Assembly: GCA_021200415.1 (NCBI GenBank)
Contig: JAJQGO010000013.1
Coordinates: 310,986-374,985, forward strand
DNA: 64,000 nucleotides
Origin: Ruminococcus sp.
GTDB lineage: Bacteria > Bacillota > Clostridia > Oscillospirales > Ruminococcaceae
Reading direction: 5' to 3'
The notes under the pieces are model-generated. The model saw only the letters and a list, made by a program, of their open reading frames with translations, was not told the DNA's origin and searched no databases. Made by a program: the position numbers and the translations under genes. Numbering within the stretch: position 1 is the stretch's first letter; each line of letters opens with the position of its first letter. Shown here piece after piece: positions 25,473 through 33,154 of this stretch.

Positions 25473-26515
25473 TACGATTCCTCCATCATTTTATTGAATT
25501 CCGCAACGGAGGCTTTTCTTATTTCAGCCTCCCCGATTTTTTCGCAGACAATGAAATTTATATTATTTGATTCACGCTTTTTGTCCTTTGAGCAGAAGGG
25601 AAGAAGCTCCGCCATTGAAGCCTCCGAATCAATCGGGAGTCCATATGCTCTGACACATTTTTCAAGCCTTTCGGACAGATTTTCCGCGAATCGTCTTGTA
25701 ATGATGCACATTCCTGCCGCAACGCCTTTTCCGTGAGTATAATTCACATAATTGTGATAACCCTCGATTGCATGGCCTATCGTATGTCCAAAATTCAGAA
25801 TCATGCGTTCGCCGCGGTCGAATTCATCGTTTTCAACAACGGCTCTTTTTATATCGATGCAGGTGTATACAATTTCGTCCATAACCTCATGTACGTTTCC
25901 GAGGTCATGCTCCGCTATCAGCCTGAACAGCTTTTCATCACGAATCATTCCGTATTTTATGGCTTCAGCCATACCGTCGGCAAGAATATCGGGAGAGAGG
26001 GTTTTCAGCGTGTCGCTGTCGCAAATCACGAGGGCGGGCTGCTTGAACGCTCCCGCAAGATTCTTGCCGCATTTAAGGTCGATTGCCGTTTTTCCGCCGA
26101 CAGATGAATCAATCTGGGCAAGGAGGGTTGTAGGAATCTGCACAAACTCCACGCCGCGCAGGAAGGTTGCAGCCGCAAATCCGGTAATATCACCCACAAC
26201 GCCGCCGCCAAGGGCAATTATAATATCGTTTCTCGTAATGCTGCTTTCGCACAGGAAATCATAAATATCACTGAGTACGGCAAGGCTCTTTGAAGCCTCA
26301 CCGTTCGGGAACGAAAACATTGTACACCCGAAGCCGTTTTCCGTGAGAGATTTTTTTACGGTATCTCCGTAAAGCTTTTCAACAACATCATCGGTAATTA
26401 TGGCAGCTCTGCGTGATTTGGCAATATCCGCAATATATTTGCCGCAGCTTTTTATACTGCCGCGCTCAATAAGAACGTCATAGGGCTTGCTTGTATTAAC
26501 TCTGATTGTTTTCAT
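25472..26515 (-). CDS. aroB: 3-Dehydroquinate synthase
   Basis: 347 residues from the ATG at 26515 (MKTIRVNTSKPYDV). NAD-binding FPNGEASKSL, GGGVVGDITGFAAATFLRGV, TTLLAQIDSSVGGKTAID, the metal-binding NFGHTIGHAIEG and HGKGVAAGM. It cyclises DAHP to 3-dehydroquinate. The start codon overlaps the aroF stop region, indicating tight coupling. Confidence 0.96.
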   Translation of the reverse strand: MKTIRVNTSKPYDVLIERGSIKSCGKYIADIAKSRRAAIITDDVVEKLYGDTVKKSLTENGFGCTMFSFPNGEASKSLAVLSDIYDFLCESSITRNDIIIALGGGVVGDITGFAAATFLRGVEFVQIPTTLLAQIDSSVGGKTAIDLKCGKNLAGAFKQPALVICDSDTLKTLSPDILADGMAEAIKYGMIRDEKLFRLIAEHDLGNVHEVMDEIVYTCIDIKRAVVENDEFDRGERMILNFGHTIGHAIEGYHNYVNYTHGKGVAAGMCIITRRFAENLSERLEKCVRAYGLPIDSEASMAELLPFCSKDKKRESNNINFIVCEKIGEAEIRKASVAEFNKMMEES

Positions 26516-26516
26516 A

Positions 26517-27530
26517 TCAGCCAAGTTCCTTTCCGCAGAATTCAATCATAGGCTTGATCTTCTTCATAACCTCCTCGAACTTCTCGGGCTTGAGCTGCTG
26601 TGCGCCGTCGGAAAGAGCCTTTGAGGGATTGCAGTGAACCTCGATTTCAAGGGCGTCCGCACCTGCCGCAATTGCCGCAAGGGACATAGGCTCAACAAGT
26701 GAAGCAATTCCCGTCGCATGGCTCGGATCTACGACAACAGGAAGATGAGTACGCTGCTTGAGAAGCGGAACTGCGGATATATCGAGTGTATTTCTTGTGT
26801 AGGTTTCAAATGTTCTGATGCCTCTCTCGCAGAGAATTACATTGCTGTTGCCGCCTGCCATAATGTATTCGGCGGACATAAGAAGCTCCTCCATTGTGTT
26901 CGCAAGACCCCTCTTCAGGAGAATCGGCTTATCGGAGCGTCCCAGCTGCTTGAGAAGCTCGAAGTTCTGCATATTTCTTGCTCCCACCTGAATTACGTCA
27001 ATATCGGCGAAAAGGTCAAGATGCTCAGCTGACATGATTTCCGTTACAATGGGAAGTCCCGTTGCCTTACGTGCGGCAAGAAGAAGTCTGATGCCCTCCT
27101 CGTGAAGTCCCTGGAAGGAGTAGGGGGAGGTTCTCGGCTTGAACGCGCCGCCTCTGAGCATTGTAGCTCCCGCCTTCTTTACGGCTTCAGCAGTTGAAAT
27201 TATCTGCTCCTCGCTTTCAACGGAGCATGGGCCTGCGATAATCTGCACATGATTTCCGCCGATAATTCTGCCGCTTACATCAATAACCGTATCCTCCGGA
27301 TGGAACTGTCTGTTGCACGCCTTGTAAGGCTCCTGAACTCTCTGAACACGCTCTACAACAGGCTGAGCGTTAATGAGGTCAATGTCCAGCTTTGAGGTAT
27401 CGCCCACAAGACCGAGAATGTTGTGATTGACGCCGTTGATTCCGGATACCTTGACTCCCCTGTCCGTGAGCATTCCGATAAGCGAATCGTAATCGTTTTT
27501 GTTTGCGTTTTCCTTGAGAATGATAATCAT
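26517..27530 (-). CDS. aroF: DAHP synthase (3-deoxy-7-phosphoheptulonate synthase), AroF type with regulatory domain
   Basis: 337 residues from the ATG at 27530 behind AGGAGG. Residues 1-70 form the ferredoxin-like regulatory domain typical of this subfamily (IIILKENANKNDY, LGLVGDTSKLD). The catalytic barrel follows with IAGPCSVESEEQI, RGGAFKPRTSPYSFQG, VQVGARNMQNFELLK-type sequence, ILLKRGLANT and VVDPSHATG. It condenses PEP and erythrose 4-phosphate, the committed step. First structural gene of the aro operon. Its expression is probably set by the aromatic leader peptide upstream; the N-terminal domain probably adds feedback inhibition (family knowledge). Confidence 0.96.
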   Translation of the reverse strand: MIIILKENANKNDYDSLIGMLTDRGVKVSGINGVNHNILGLVGDTSKLDIDLINAQPVVERVQRVQEPYKACNRQFHPEDTVIDVSGRIIGGNHVQIIAGPCSVESEEQIISTAEAVKKAGATMLRGGAFKPRTSPYSFQGLHEEGIRLLLAARKATGLPIVTEIMSAEHLDLFADIDVIQVGARNMQNFELLKQLGRSDKPILLKRGLANTMEELLMSAEYIMAGGNSNVILCERGIRTFETYTRNTLDISAVPLLKQRTHLPVVVDPSHATGIASLVEPMSLAAIAAGADALEIEVHCNPSKALSDGAQQLKPEKFEEVMKKIKPMIEFCGKELG

Positions 27531-27550
27531 AATAAAAACCTCCTGATAAT

Positions 27551-27588
27551 ATAAAAGCCGCTGCTTCAATTCACAAAAGCAACGGTTT
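27551..27588 (-). terminator. Attenuator terminator of the aro operon leader (segments 3:4)
   Basis: In mRNA order CCGTTGCTT (plus 27585-27577) pairs with AAGCAGCGG (plus 27566-27558) with one wobble, followed by CTTTTAT. It lies between the leader peptide stop and the aroF Shine-Dalgarno. The T-tract is short. Confidence 0.7.
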
Positions 27589-27610
27589 GAGATACGTATT
27601 TAACTATTCC

Positions 27611-27703
27611 CTGCTTTGCGAATTTCACTTTTTTGCATGAAAAATAAACTCATAGCCATAAAAGAAGCATGAGTTCTGCCAAAAGTAAAAGTTGTCAAAG
27701 CAA
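27611..27703 (-). promoter_or_regulatory. Attenuator pairing segments 1 and 2
   Basis: Segment 1, TTGCTTTG (plus 27703-27696), lies within leader codons 4-6. Segment 2, CGCAAAGCAG (plus 27620-27611), follows the leader stop. CAAAGCA pairs with segment 1. AAAGCA also pairs with TGCTTT of the terminator's 5' arm, giving an antiterminator. Stalling at codons 9-12 would cover segment 1 and free segment 2. Confidence 0.6.
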
Positions 27704-27714
27704 TTGATATTCAT
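27625..27714 (-). CDS. Aromatic-rich leader peptide controlling the aro operon
   Basis: 29 codons, ATG at 27714 to TGA at 27625. AGGAGA (plus 27725-27730) lies 10 nt upstream. Eleven of 29 residues are aromatic: seven Phe, three Tyr and one Trp, including FYFW at residues 9-12 and FFY at 17-19. The ORF sits between a consensus promoter and the DAHP synthase gene and is followed by mutually exclusive stem segments. By analogy with trpL/pheL leaders, ribosomes stalling on scarce charged tRNA-Phe, -Tyr or -Trp would favour the antiterminator. The composition and placement make chance unlikely, but expression is not proven. Confidence 0.8.
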   Translation of the reverse strand: MNINCFDNFYFWQNSCFFYGYEFIFHAKK

Positions 27715-27776
27715 CGCAGTATGTTCTCCTGAAATTATTTGAGCGACACCATGCAGCTATGCGAAGTATCAAGGAG

Positions 27777-27805
27777 ATTATATCATATAATATTGAGCTT
27801 GTCAA
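27777..27805 (-). promoter_or_regulatory. aro operon promoter
   Basis: Minus strand TTGACA (plus 27800-27805), 17 bp, TATAAT (plus 27777-27782): a full consensus. The leader to aroF is about 240 nt. Confidence 0.9.
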
Positions 27806-27813
27806 GGGGAAAA

Positions 27814-27836
27814 ATAAAAAAAGCGGCAAAAGCCGC
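27814..27836 (-). terminator. Terminator downstream of the probable 6S RNA
   Basis: GCGGC-TTTT-GCCGC on the minus strand followed by a T7 run. It ends the upstream RNA unit just before the aro promoter. Confidence 0.85.
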
Positions 27837-27854
27837 AAAAAAACATATAAAAGA

Positions 27855-28048
27855 TAAAATAAACCGCCTTGCCGTCATATAGCGTATAAAACCCGCACGA
27901 AGCAGGTGGGTAAACGCCCGGATGCTTCACGCTCCCTTCGTCCGAAAATCGGGAGGTCTGCAATCCACCGCCGGAGCTGAATTCCCTTATAAGATGTGTT
28001 GGATTATAAAAACTATAATTACCCGAACAAGGCAGAATATTTTTATCT
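27855..28048 (-). ncRNA. ssrS: Structured non-coding RNA, probably 6S RNA
   Basis: About 190 nt with its own consensus promoter and terminator and no coding frame. The ends close on each other: CTGCCTTGTTCGG near the 5' end pairs with ACGGCAAGGCGG near the 3' end, and TATAG with CTATA inside that. Further GC-rich pairings (GGTGG/CCACC, CTCCC/GGGAG, GAAGCA/TGCTTC) fill the centre, giving a rod. Size, terminal closing stem and the TGTTCG near the 5' end fit 6S RNA, which binds sigma-A RNA polymerase. I assign 6S from architecture, not from an alignment; another structured RNA is possible. Confidence 0.5.
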
Positions 28049-28054
28049 ATGAAT

Positions 28055-28083
28055 ATTATATCACTGTCATCTCAAAAAATCAA
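28055..28083 (-). promoter_or_regulatory. Promoter of the probable 6S RNA
   Basis: Minus strand TTGATT (plus 28078-28083), 17 bp, TATAAT (plus 28055-28060). Confidence 0.75.
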
Positions 28084-28149
28084 TAGTAATTTTATGTATT
28101 TTTATCATTTTTTGAAAAAAAGTTGGTATCACGGACTAACAATGACTGA

Positions 28150-28473
28150 CTACGGCAGCAAAATTCCGTCCTCGTCAAAGTCCGTTTCATCTAAATAGGA
28201 TTTGATTCTCTCCATAAAAAAGGAGTATACCTTTTCAAATTCCTCATCATCGTCAATGGAGGCGAAAATTTCCTCGCCGTTATCCTCTACAGCCTTGAGA
28301 ACCACAAGCTCACAATCCTCATTGAGAAAATTGTCGTCCTCCGCAGCGGGGATTAAAAGAAAATACTGTTCACCGTCAATCTCAGCAGCGTCAACGAGTT
28401 CAAAATCCTTTTTGTTTCCGTCCTCATCAATAAGCTCCACAAGCTCCGGTGTATATTCGTTCATTTCAGACAT
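28150..28473 (-). CDS. DUF1292 family protein (YrzB-like)
   Basis: 107 residues, strongly acidic. VELIDEDGNKKDFELVDAAEIDGEQYFLLIPA is the DUF1292 pattern (parts quoted: EIDGEQYFLLIP). In Firmicutes these short proteins are usually near genes for RNA or cell-wall processes; no biochemical function is established. Monocistronic, with a consensus promoter 45 bp upstream. Confidence 0.85.
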   Translation of the reverse strand: MSEMNEYTPELVELIDEDGNKKDFELVDAAEIDGEQYFLLIPAAEDDNFLNEDCELVVLKAVEDNGEEIFASIDDDEEFEKVYSFFMERIKSYLDETDFDEDGILLP

Positions 28474-28515
28474 AGCTAAACTCCAATCCGGCTTCCGCCT
28501 TGTTAATATAAATCA

Positions 28516-28544
28516 ATTATACAGTACCGCCACGTAAAAATCAA
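28516..28544 (-). promoter_or_regulatory. Promoter of the DUF1292 gene
   Basis: Minus strand TTGATT (plus 28539-28544), 17 bp, TATAAT (plus 28516-28521). Confidence 0.75.
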
Positions 28545-28575
28545 GTGGAAAATATAAGACAGCAATATATTTATA

Positions 28576-29427
28576 TTAGTTCGGCTGACCTATTCTGCGT
28601 TTAAGATTTTCCTCCTTCAGCAGACGTCCCTCCCTGATAAGCTCCTTCATTGCGTCGGCATCTGAATTTTCAAGAGCCTCGCTGTATCTGGTAAGATTTT
28701 TTATAAGTGTGTCAAGCTCGAATTTCAGATTCTCCTTATTCTGCATAAACAAATCCGTCCACATTGATTCATTCATTGTGGCAATACGCGTCATATCCTG
28801 AAAGCTGCCTCCGCTGAATCCGCACTCAACAAGAAGCTCCGGACTTTTTACATACGCGCTTGAAACAACGTGCGCAAGCTGCGAGGTGTAGGCTATCATC
28901 TTATCGTGATTTTCGGGGCTTGTCACAACAATTTTCCCTGCCCCCATATCCTCCGCAAGGGCCTTCAGAAGCTCAGTATTTTCGCTGCTGCTGTCCTCAA
29001 ATGGAGTCACGATAAAATTAGCTCCCCTGAAAAGCTCGGCGGAGCTGTTCACATAGCCCCCGAACTCCATGCCTGCCATTGGGTGTATGCCAATGTATTC
29101 CAGTCCGTTTTCTTCGGCAATTCCCTTCATTCGGGCGGAAAAGCTGCCCTTGATTCCGCACACCTCCGTAACAAGAGTTCCTTTTCTTATGAAATGAGCG
29201 TTAGTACGGAAATAATTTTCCGTCACCTCCGGATAAAGGCATATAATAATAAGCTCTGCGTCACTATAATTGCCGTCGAAAGCGCAGTCAATGCTGCCCT
29301 CGGCGAGAGCGGCTTTTTCAACTTCCTTATTCAAGTCAGAACCGATAACAGTGTGACCGGTATTTTTTTTCAGTGTCTTGCAGATAGATCCGCCAATCAG
29401 ACCAAGTCCGACAACGAGTATTTTCAT
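28576..29427 (-). CDS. tyrA: Prephenate dehydrogenase
   Basis: 283 residues from the ATG at 29427; GGAG lies 9 nt upstream, whereas the first in-frame ATG at 29436 touches that site. Rossmann motif VGLGLIGGSICKTLK at the N-terminus, IGIHPMAGMEFGGYVNS near 118-134 with the catalytic His, and SQLAHVVSSAYV plus GFSGGSFQDMTRIA in the helical C-terminal domain. It oxidises prephenate to 4-hydroxyphenylpyruvate for tyrosine synthesis. No ACT domain is fused. Not part of the aro operon, which is controlled separately 800 bp away. Confidence 0.93.
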   Translation of the reverse strand: MKILVVGLGLIGGSICKTLKKNTGHTVIGSDLNKEVEKAALAEGSIDCAFDGNYSDAELIIICLYPEVTENYFRTNAHFIRKGTLVTEVCGIKGSFSARMKGIAEENGLEYIGIHPMAGMEFGGYVNSSAELFRGANFIVTPFEDSSSENTELLKALAEDMGAGKIVVTSPENHDKMIAYTSQLAHVVSSAYVKSPELLVECGFSGGSFQDMTRIATMNESMWTDLFMQNKENLKFELDTLIKNLTRYSEALENSDADAMKELIREGRLLKEENLKRRIGQPN

Positions 29428-29557
29428 GAAATTCATCTCCGATAAAATATTTTGTCATCTTCTTAAATATAGCACTTTAAAGCACAAAATTCAATAGGGG
29501 TGCATATATTTTTATCTTTTATCTATGATTGCAAACGTCTTTTATTATGAATCCTTA

Positions 29558-29586
29558 TTGACATTTCGGGATTTATAATGTATACT
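29558..29586 (+). promoter_or_regulatory. Promoter of the beta-lactamase-like hydrolase gene
   Basis: TTGACA (29558-29563), 17 bp, TATACT (29581-29586). Confidence 0.8.
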
Positions 29587-29618
29587 ATAAAAAAATATCT
29601 TTATCTGAGGTTCGTGCT

Positions 29619-30791
29619 ATGAAAAATAATATGTGTTCCGAAATTGACAAAATAATCAAAGGCTCCATAGATTCCGGTCAGTCAGTCGGTTCAGGCTGCG
29701 CCGTTTTTCGGAACGGCGAAGAGCTGTATTCCGAAGCATTTGGATTTGCCGACAGAGAAAAAAATATTCCCATGTCGCAGAATACGATTTTCCGGCTTTT
29801 CTCCCTGTCGAAGCCTGTGACCTCTGCTGCCGCCATGATTCTGATTGACAGAGGACTTCTTTCCCCCGATGATCCCGTTTCAAAATTTTTTCCCGAATAC
29901 GAAAGCCTTTCCTACGTGGAAAACGAACAGGTTCTCCCCTGCCCCCGTCAGCTCAGAATCTCACATCTTCTCAACATGACCTCGGGTATTCCCTATGCCG
30001 ATAACTGGGGAATTTCCGTCAGAGGGGCAGCCGCTCTCTTTGATGAAATAATCAGCGGTCAGAATTCGGGGCATGAGCTGACAACAGCTGAAATCTGCCG
30101 CAAAGCCGCAAAAATCCCACTTATGTTCCTACCCGGCGATGGCTGGTATTACGGAATCTCCGCTGATATTACGGGAGGAATTATCGAAGCCGTTTCGGGC
30201 ATGAGATACAGCGAATTTCTGCGGAAAAATATCTTCGAGCCTCTTGAAATGAACGATACAGGATTTTACGTTCCCGCAGAAAAAGCCGGCAGATTCGCCG
30301 CGCTCTATAAGTGGCAGGAAAACGCTCTTGTCCGTGACGACGGCAATTATCTCGGTCTGACCGACTACAGCAAGGCTCCGGAATTTGAATCGGGCGGTGC
30401 AGGTCTTGTTTCGACAATTGCGGATTACTCAAAATTCGCGCGTCTGCTTGCGAATAAAGGGGAATTCGGCGGAGTAAGACTTTTCAGCGAAAAAACATTT
30501 GAATTCATGACGACTCCGCAACTCGGCAGGCAGCAGCTGAAGGGGCTGTGGGACAGACTTCAGGGCTACAATTACGGCAATTTCATGAGGATTCTGGAAA
30601 ATCCCGAAAAATCACAGCTTAAAACCGTCAAGGGCGAATTCGGCTGGGATGGCTGGACGGGAACCTTCTTCTGCGCCGACCCGACAAATAATATCGCCAT
30701 TCTCTATTTCACACAGATAAGCGGCGCGGGAACTACACGTCAGGCGGAGCTTGTCTGCGAAGAGGTTTACAGGAGCATCAAAAACATTTAA
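29619..30791 (+). CDS. Serine hydrolase, beta-lactamase/class C-like family
   Basis: 390 residues. The SxxK nucleophile is SLSK in FRLFSLSKPVTSAA near residue 66, and the YxN-type site is YGISADITGGIIEAVSG with Tyr near 172. A C-terminal WDGWTGTFFCADP segment replaces the KTG triad with a W-x-G pattern, as in esterase-type members (EstB). No signal peptide, so a cytoplasmic esterase/peptidase is more likely than antibiotic resistance. Its start has only a weak GAGG ribosome site. Confidence 0.85.
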   Translation: MKNNMCSEIDKIIKGSIDSGQSVGSGCAVFRNGEELYSEAFGFADREKNIPMSQNTIFRLFSLSKPVTSAAAMILIDRGLLSPDDPVSKFFPEYESLSYVENEQVLPCPRQLRISHLLNMTSGIPYADNWGISVRGAAALFDEIISGQNSGHELTTAEICRKAAKIPLMFLPGDGWYYGISADITGGIIEAVSGMRYSEFLRKNIFEPLEMNDTGFYVPAEKAGRFAALYKWQENALVRDDGNYLGLTDYSKAPEFESGGAGLVSTIADYSKFARLLANKGEFGGVRLFSEKTFEFMTTPQLGRQQLKGLWDRLQGYNYGNFMRILENPEKSQLKTVKGEFGWDGWTGTFFCADPTNNIAILYFTQISGAGTTRQAELVCEEVYRSIKNI

Positions 30792-30889
30792 GGTGACTGC
30801 GGCATATAATATATTGAGGGCAGCCTCGCAAAAGACGTATTCAGCGGATTATGCGGACGCTCTCCAAATATATCGAAAGGAATATTTTT

Positions 30890-31627
30890 ATGCCAAAGGT
30901 ATTTTTAAGTCCCTCAACTCAGGAGTGGAATCAGTACGCAACTGAGGGCAACGAGGAGCTATATATGAATCGCCTTGCCGACAGAATGGAGCCGTATATG
31001 CGTTCAAGCGGAATCCAATATGTCCGCAACGACCCCGACAGAAATGTTACAGGAGCTATCGCCGATTCAAATTCCGCTTACTATGACGTTCATCTTGCGC
31101 TTCACTCAAACGCAGCCCCCGAACAGCTTTCGGGAAAGCTCCGCGGCATTGATATTTATTTTGCTCCGAACAGTCAGAGCAGCGAACGGCTTGCCAATAT
31201 AATCGCAAACAATCTCAAAAGCATCTATCCCCTCCCCGATAAGGTCAGCGCAGTTCCCACAACCTCCCTCGGCGAGGTAACTCAGACAAGAGCGACTGCC
31301 GTTCTCTGCGAGCTGGGCTATCATGACAATTATGCCGATGAGGCATGGCTGAAAAACAATCTCAATGAAATTGCGCAGAATCTTGTTCAGTCCCTTTGCG
31401 ATTACTTCGGAATACCGTTTATTTATCCTTCTGCAATACGCTGGGGCACGGTCACGACTGACGGTTCGGGACTGAATCTGAGAAGCTACCCGTCCACGAC
31501 AGGCGGAATTATCGGTTCGCTGCCAAGCGGAGCAGTTGTAATGATAAGCGGCGAAACAAACGGCTGGTATGTCGTCAGCTACAACGGCCTTACAGGCTAC
31601 GCAAGCAGCCGGTTTATTACGATATGA
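30890..31627 (+). CDS. N-acetylmuramoyl-L-alanine amidase with SH3b domain
   Basis: 245 residues from the ATG at 30890 behind AAAGGA. Residues 1-175 form an Amidase_3-type domain of the clostridial LSPSTQEWN subfamily: Glu in GNEELYMN, His in HLALHSNAAP and Glu in AVLCELGYHDN. The first His of the classical GHGG motif is absent, as usual in that subfamily. Residues 185-245 are a bacterial SH3 domain (GSGLNLRSYPSTTGG, NGWYVVSYNGLTGYASSRFI). It would cleave the glycan-peptide bond of peptidoglycan. No signal peptide, so export or lysis-linked release is unclear. Confidence 0.85.
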   Translation: MPKVFLSPSTQEWNQYATEGNEELYMNRLADRMEPYMRSSGIQYVRNDPDRNVTGAIADSNSAYYDVHLALHSNAAPEQLSGKLRGIDIYFAPNSQSSERLANIIANNLKSIYPLPDKVSAVPTTSLGEVTQTRATAVLCELGYHDNYADEAWLKNNLNEIAQNLVQSLCDYFGIPFIYPSAIRWGTVTTDGSGLNLRSYPSTTGGIIGSLPSGAVVMISGETNGWYVVSYNGLTGYASSRFITI

Positions 31628-31650
31628 TTTTTGCGTAAAAAGCTATAACA

Positions 31651-31677
31651 AACTCCCGATTTTACTCGGGAGTTTTT
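31651..31677 (+). terminator. Intrinsic terminator of the amidase gene
   Basis: AACTCCCGA (31651-31659) pairs with TCGGGAGTT (31666-31674), then TTTTTG. It lies between convergent genes; the minus direction has a poorer T-run. Confidence 0.88.
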
Positions 31678-31696
31678 GCATCTGTATGCTGTAATT

Positions 31697-32779
31697 CTAA
31701 TCACCGAAGGAAACGCCGATGTCCTTGGCGGTAATAACGAGATGATTTTCGGTATCGACAAATTTAGTTTTGCCCGCAATATCCGAAAGCTTGTTGGATG
31801 TGATTTTGTTTCCGATTTTTGCAACAGTTCTTCCGTACTTTTCCTGTGCAATAAGCCATGCGGCATGAACGCCGAACTGAGTTGCGAGAACACGGTCATA
31901 TGCGCTCGGTGCGCCGCCTCTGAGCATATGTCCGGGGACGCATACACGCGATTCGATTCCCGTTGCAGACTGAATCTGTGCGGCAATTCTGTTCGTTGCG
32001 GTTGTAATTCCTGCCTCCGCACGCTTTGCGGCACGCTCCTTTTTCTTCATCTTCGCCTCAGCTACATCAAAGCAGCCCTCGGCAACAGCAATTATAGAGA
32101 ATGATTTGCCCGAAGCGTGTCTGTTCATAACAGCTTCGCAGACCTTATCAATATTGTACGGGATTTCCGGAATAAGGATAATATCAGCTCCTCCTGCAAT
32201 ACCTGCATTCAGGGTGAGCCAGCCTGCCTTATTTCCCATAATCTCGCAGAGAAGTATACGTGAATGACTTGCAGCCGTTGTGTGAAGGCGGTCAATTGCT
32301 TCGGTGGCAATATCAACTGCCGTGTGGAATCCAAATGTTACGTCAGTGCCGTAAATATCGTTATCAATCGTTTTGGGGAGTCCGATTACATTAAGTCCCT
32401 CATCGGAAAGAAGCTTCGACGTTTTATGCGTTCCGTTTCCGCCGAGAGTCAGAAGGCAGTCAAGCTTCTGTTTTTTGTATGTCTGCTTCATATTTTTAAC
32501 TTTGTCAACGTTGTCATCGCCGATGACCTGCATCATCTTGAACGGCTGACGCTTTGTGCCGAAAATTGTACCGCCCTGAGTAAGAATACCCGAAAAAGCA
32601 GAGGGTGACATATCCTTGCAGAGATTATTGATAAGTCCGTAGTAGCCGTTGGAAATTCCGACGATTTCGACATTATCCTCTCCGAATCTTTCGTAGCAGG
32701 CTTTAGCGACACCTCTTATTGTGGCGTTAAGACCCGGACAATCTCCGCCGCTTGTTAAAATGCCAATTCTTCTTTTCAT
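31697..32779 (-). CDS. pfkA: 6-Phosphofructokinase
   Basis: 360 residues from the ATG at 32779 behind GGAGG. GILTSGGDCPGLNATIRG at the N-terminus, LLTLGGNGTHKTS near 100-112, PKTIDNDIYGTDVTFGFHTA near 123-142, and EIMGNKAGWLT near 178. The phosphoryl-donor signature is mixed: Gly in GGNG favours ATP, as in ATP enzymes, whereas Lys in PKTIDND is typical of PPi enzymes. ATP use is therefore likely but not certain. It phosphorylates fructose 6-phosphate in glycolysis. The leader contains repeat copy C. Confidence 0.93.
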   Translation of the reverse strand: MKRRIGILTSGGDCPGLNATIRGVAKACYERFGEDNVEIVGISNGYYGLINNLCKDMSPSAFSGILTQGGTIFGTKRQPFKMMQVIGDDNVDKVKNMKQTYKKQKLDCLLTLGGNGTHKTSKLLSDEGLNVIGLPKTIDNDIYGTDVTFGFHTAVDIATEAIDRLHTTAASHSRILLCEIMGNKAGWLTLNAGIAGGADIILIPEIPYNIDKVCEAVMNRHASGKSFSIIAVAEGCFDVAEAKMKKKERAAKRAEAGITTATNRIAAQIQSATGIESRVCVPGHMLRGGAPSAYDRVLATQFGVHAAWLIAQEKYGRTVAKIGNKITSNKLSDIAGKTKFVDTENHLVITAKDIGVSFGD

Positions 32780-32801
32780 TTTCAGACCTCCGTTTATTTT
32801 A

Positions 32802-32873
32802 GGCAGCACCGCACAAGGATTGTCGTGCAGATGCGCGGCAAAGCCATCAGGCGTGCTTTGTGCGGCGCTGTCT
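32802..32873 (-). repeat. Dispersed repeat, copy C (both ends present)
   Basis: Left end GGCAGCACCGCACAAGGATT, then GTCGTGCAGATGCG (type 2). Right end, read inward from the minus strand: GACAGCGCCGCACAAAGCAC, then GCCTGATGGCTTTGCCG (type 1). About 72 bp, inside the pfkA 5' UTR. Confidence 0.85.
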
Positions 32874-32971
32874 TTATTAAGGTAGCTCTATAAATAACGG
32901 CAAAATTATGCGCAAAAGAGCATTCCGATTGTATTATGGCAGAATTGAGGGTTCTGCAAATACATGATTAT

Positions 32972-33000
32972 ATTATAGCAAAAATATCCTAAAAAGTCAA
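32972..33000 (-). promoter_or_regulatory. pfkA promoter
   Basis: Minus strand TTGACT (plus 32995-33000), 17 bp, TATAAT (plus 32972-32977). A GCAGAA/TTCTGC hairpin (32939-32957) begins close to the predicted start. The leader is about 185 nt and includes repeat copy C. Confidence 0.8.
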
Positions 33001-33093
33001 TCCAAAAATTGCGTTTTCAAGTGAATTTTACCTAAAATAACGAGAAATTACAATAAAATTTCACAAAACGTACACTTTGGACTGATATAATGC

Positions 33094-33099
33094 TATAAT
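33094..33099 (+). promoter_or_regulatory. Probable -10 of the two-component operon
   Basis: TATAAT at 33094-33099 (another at 33086-33091) without a good -35, followed 30-50 bp later by the AGGAGGT ribosome site. The lack of a -35 may mean an activator is needed (inference). Confidence 0.4.
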
Positions 33100-33154
33100 A
33101 TAGGTGGAGAAGTATCTCTCCGCAAATATTCAGCAGCGATATAGGAGGTAAATT

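Noticed and set aside
27855-28048. T-box leader for the aro operon
   Set aside because: No T-box sequence or specifier layout is seen; a terminator and a new promoter separate this RNA from aroF.
29619-30791. Beta-lactamase resistance gene
   Set aside because: It has SxxK and Tyr but no signal peptide and no KTG; an esterase/peptidase-type serine hydrolase fits better.
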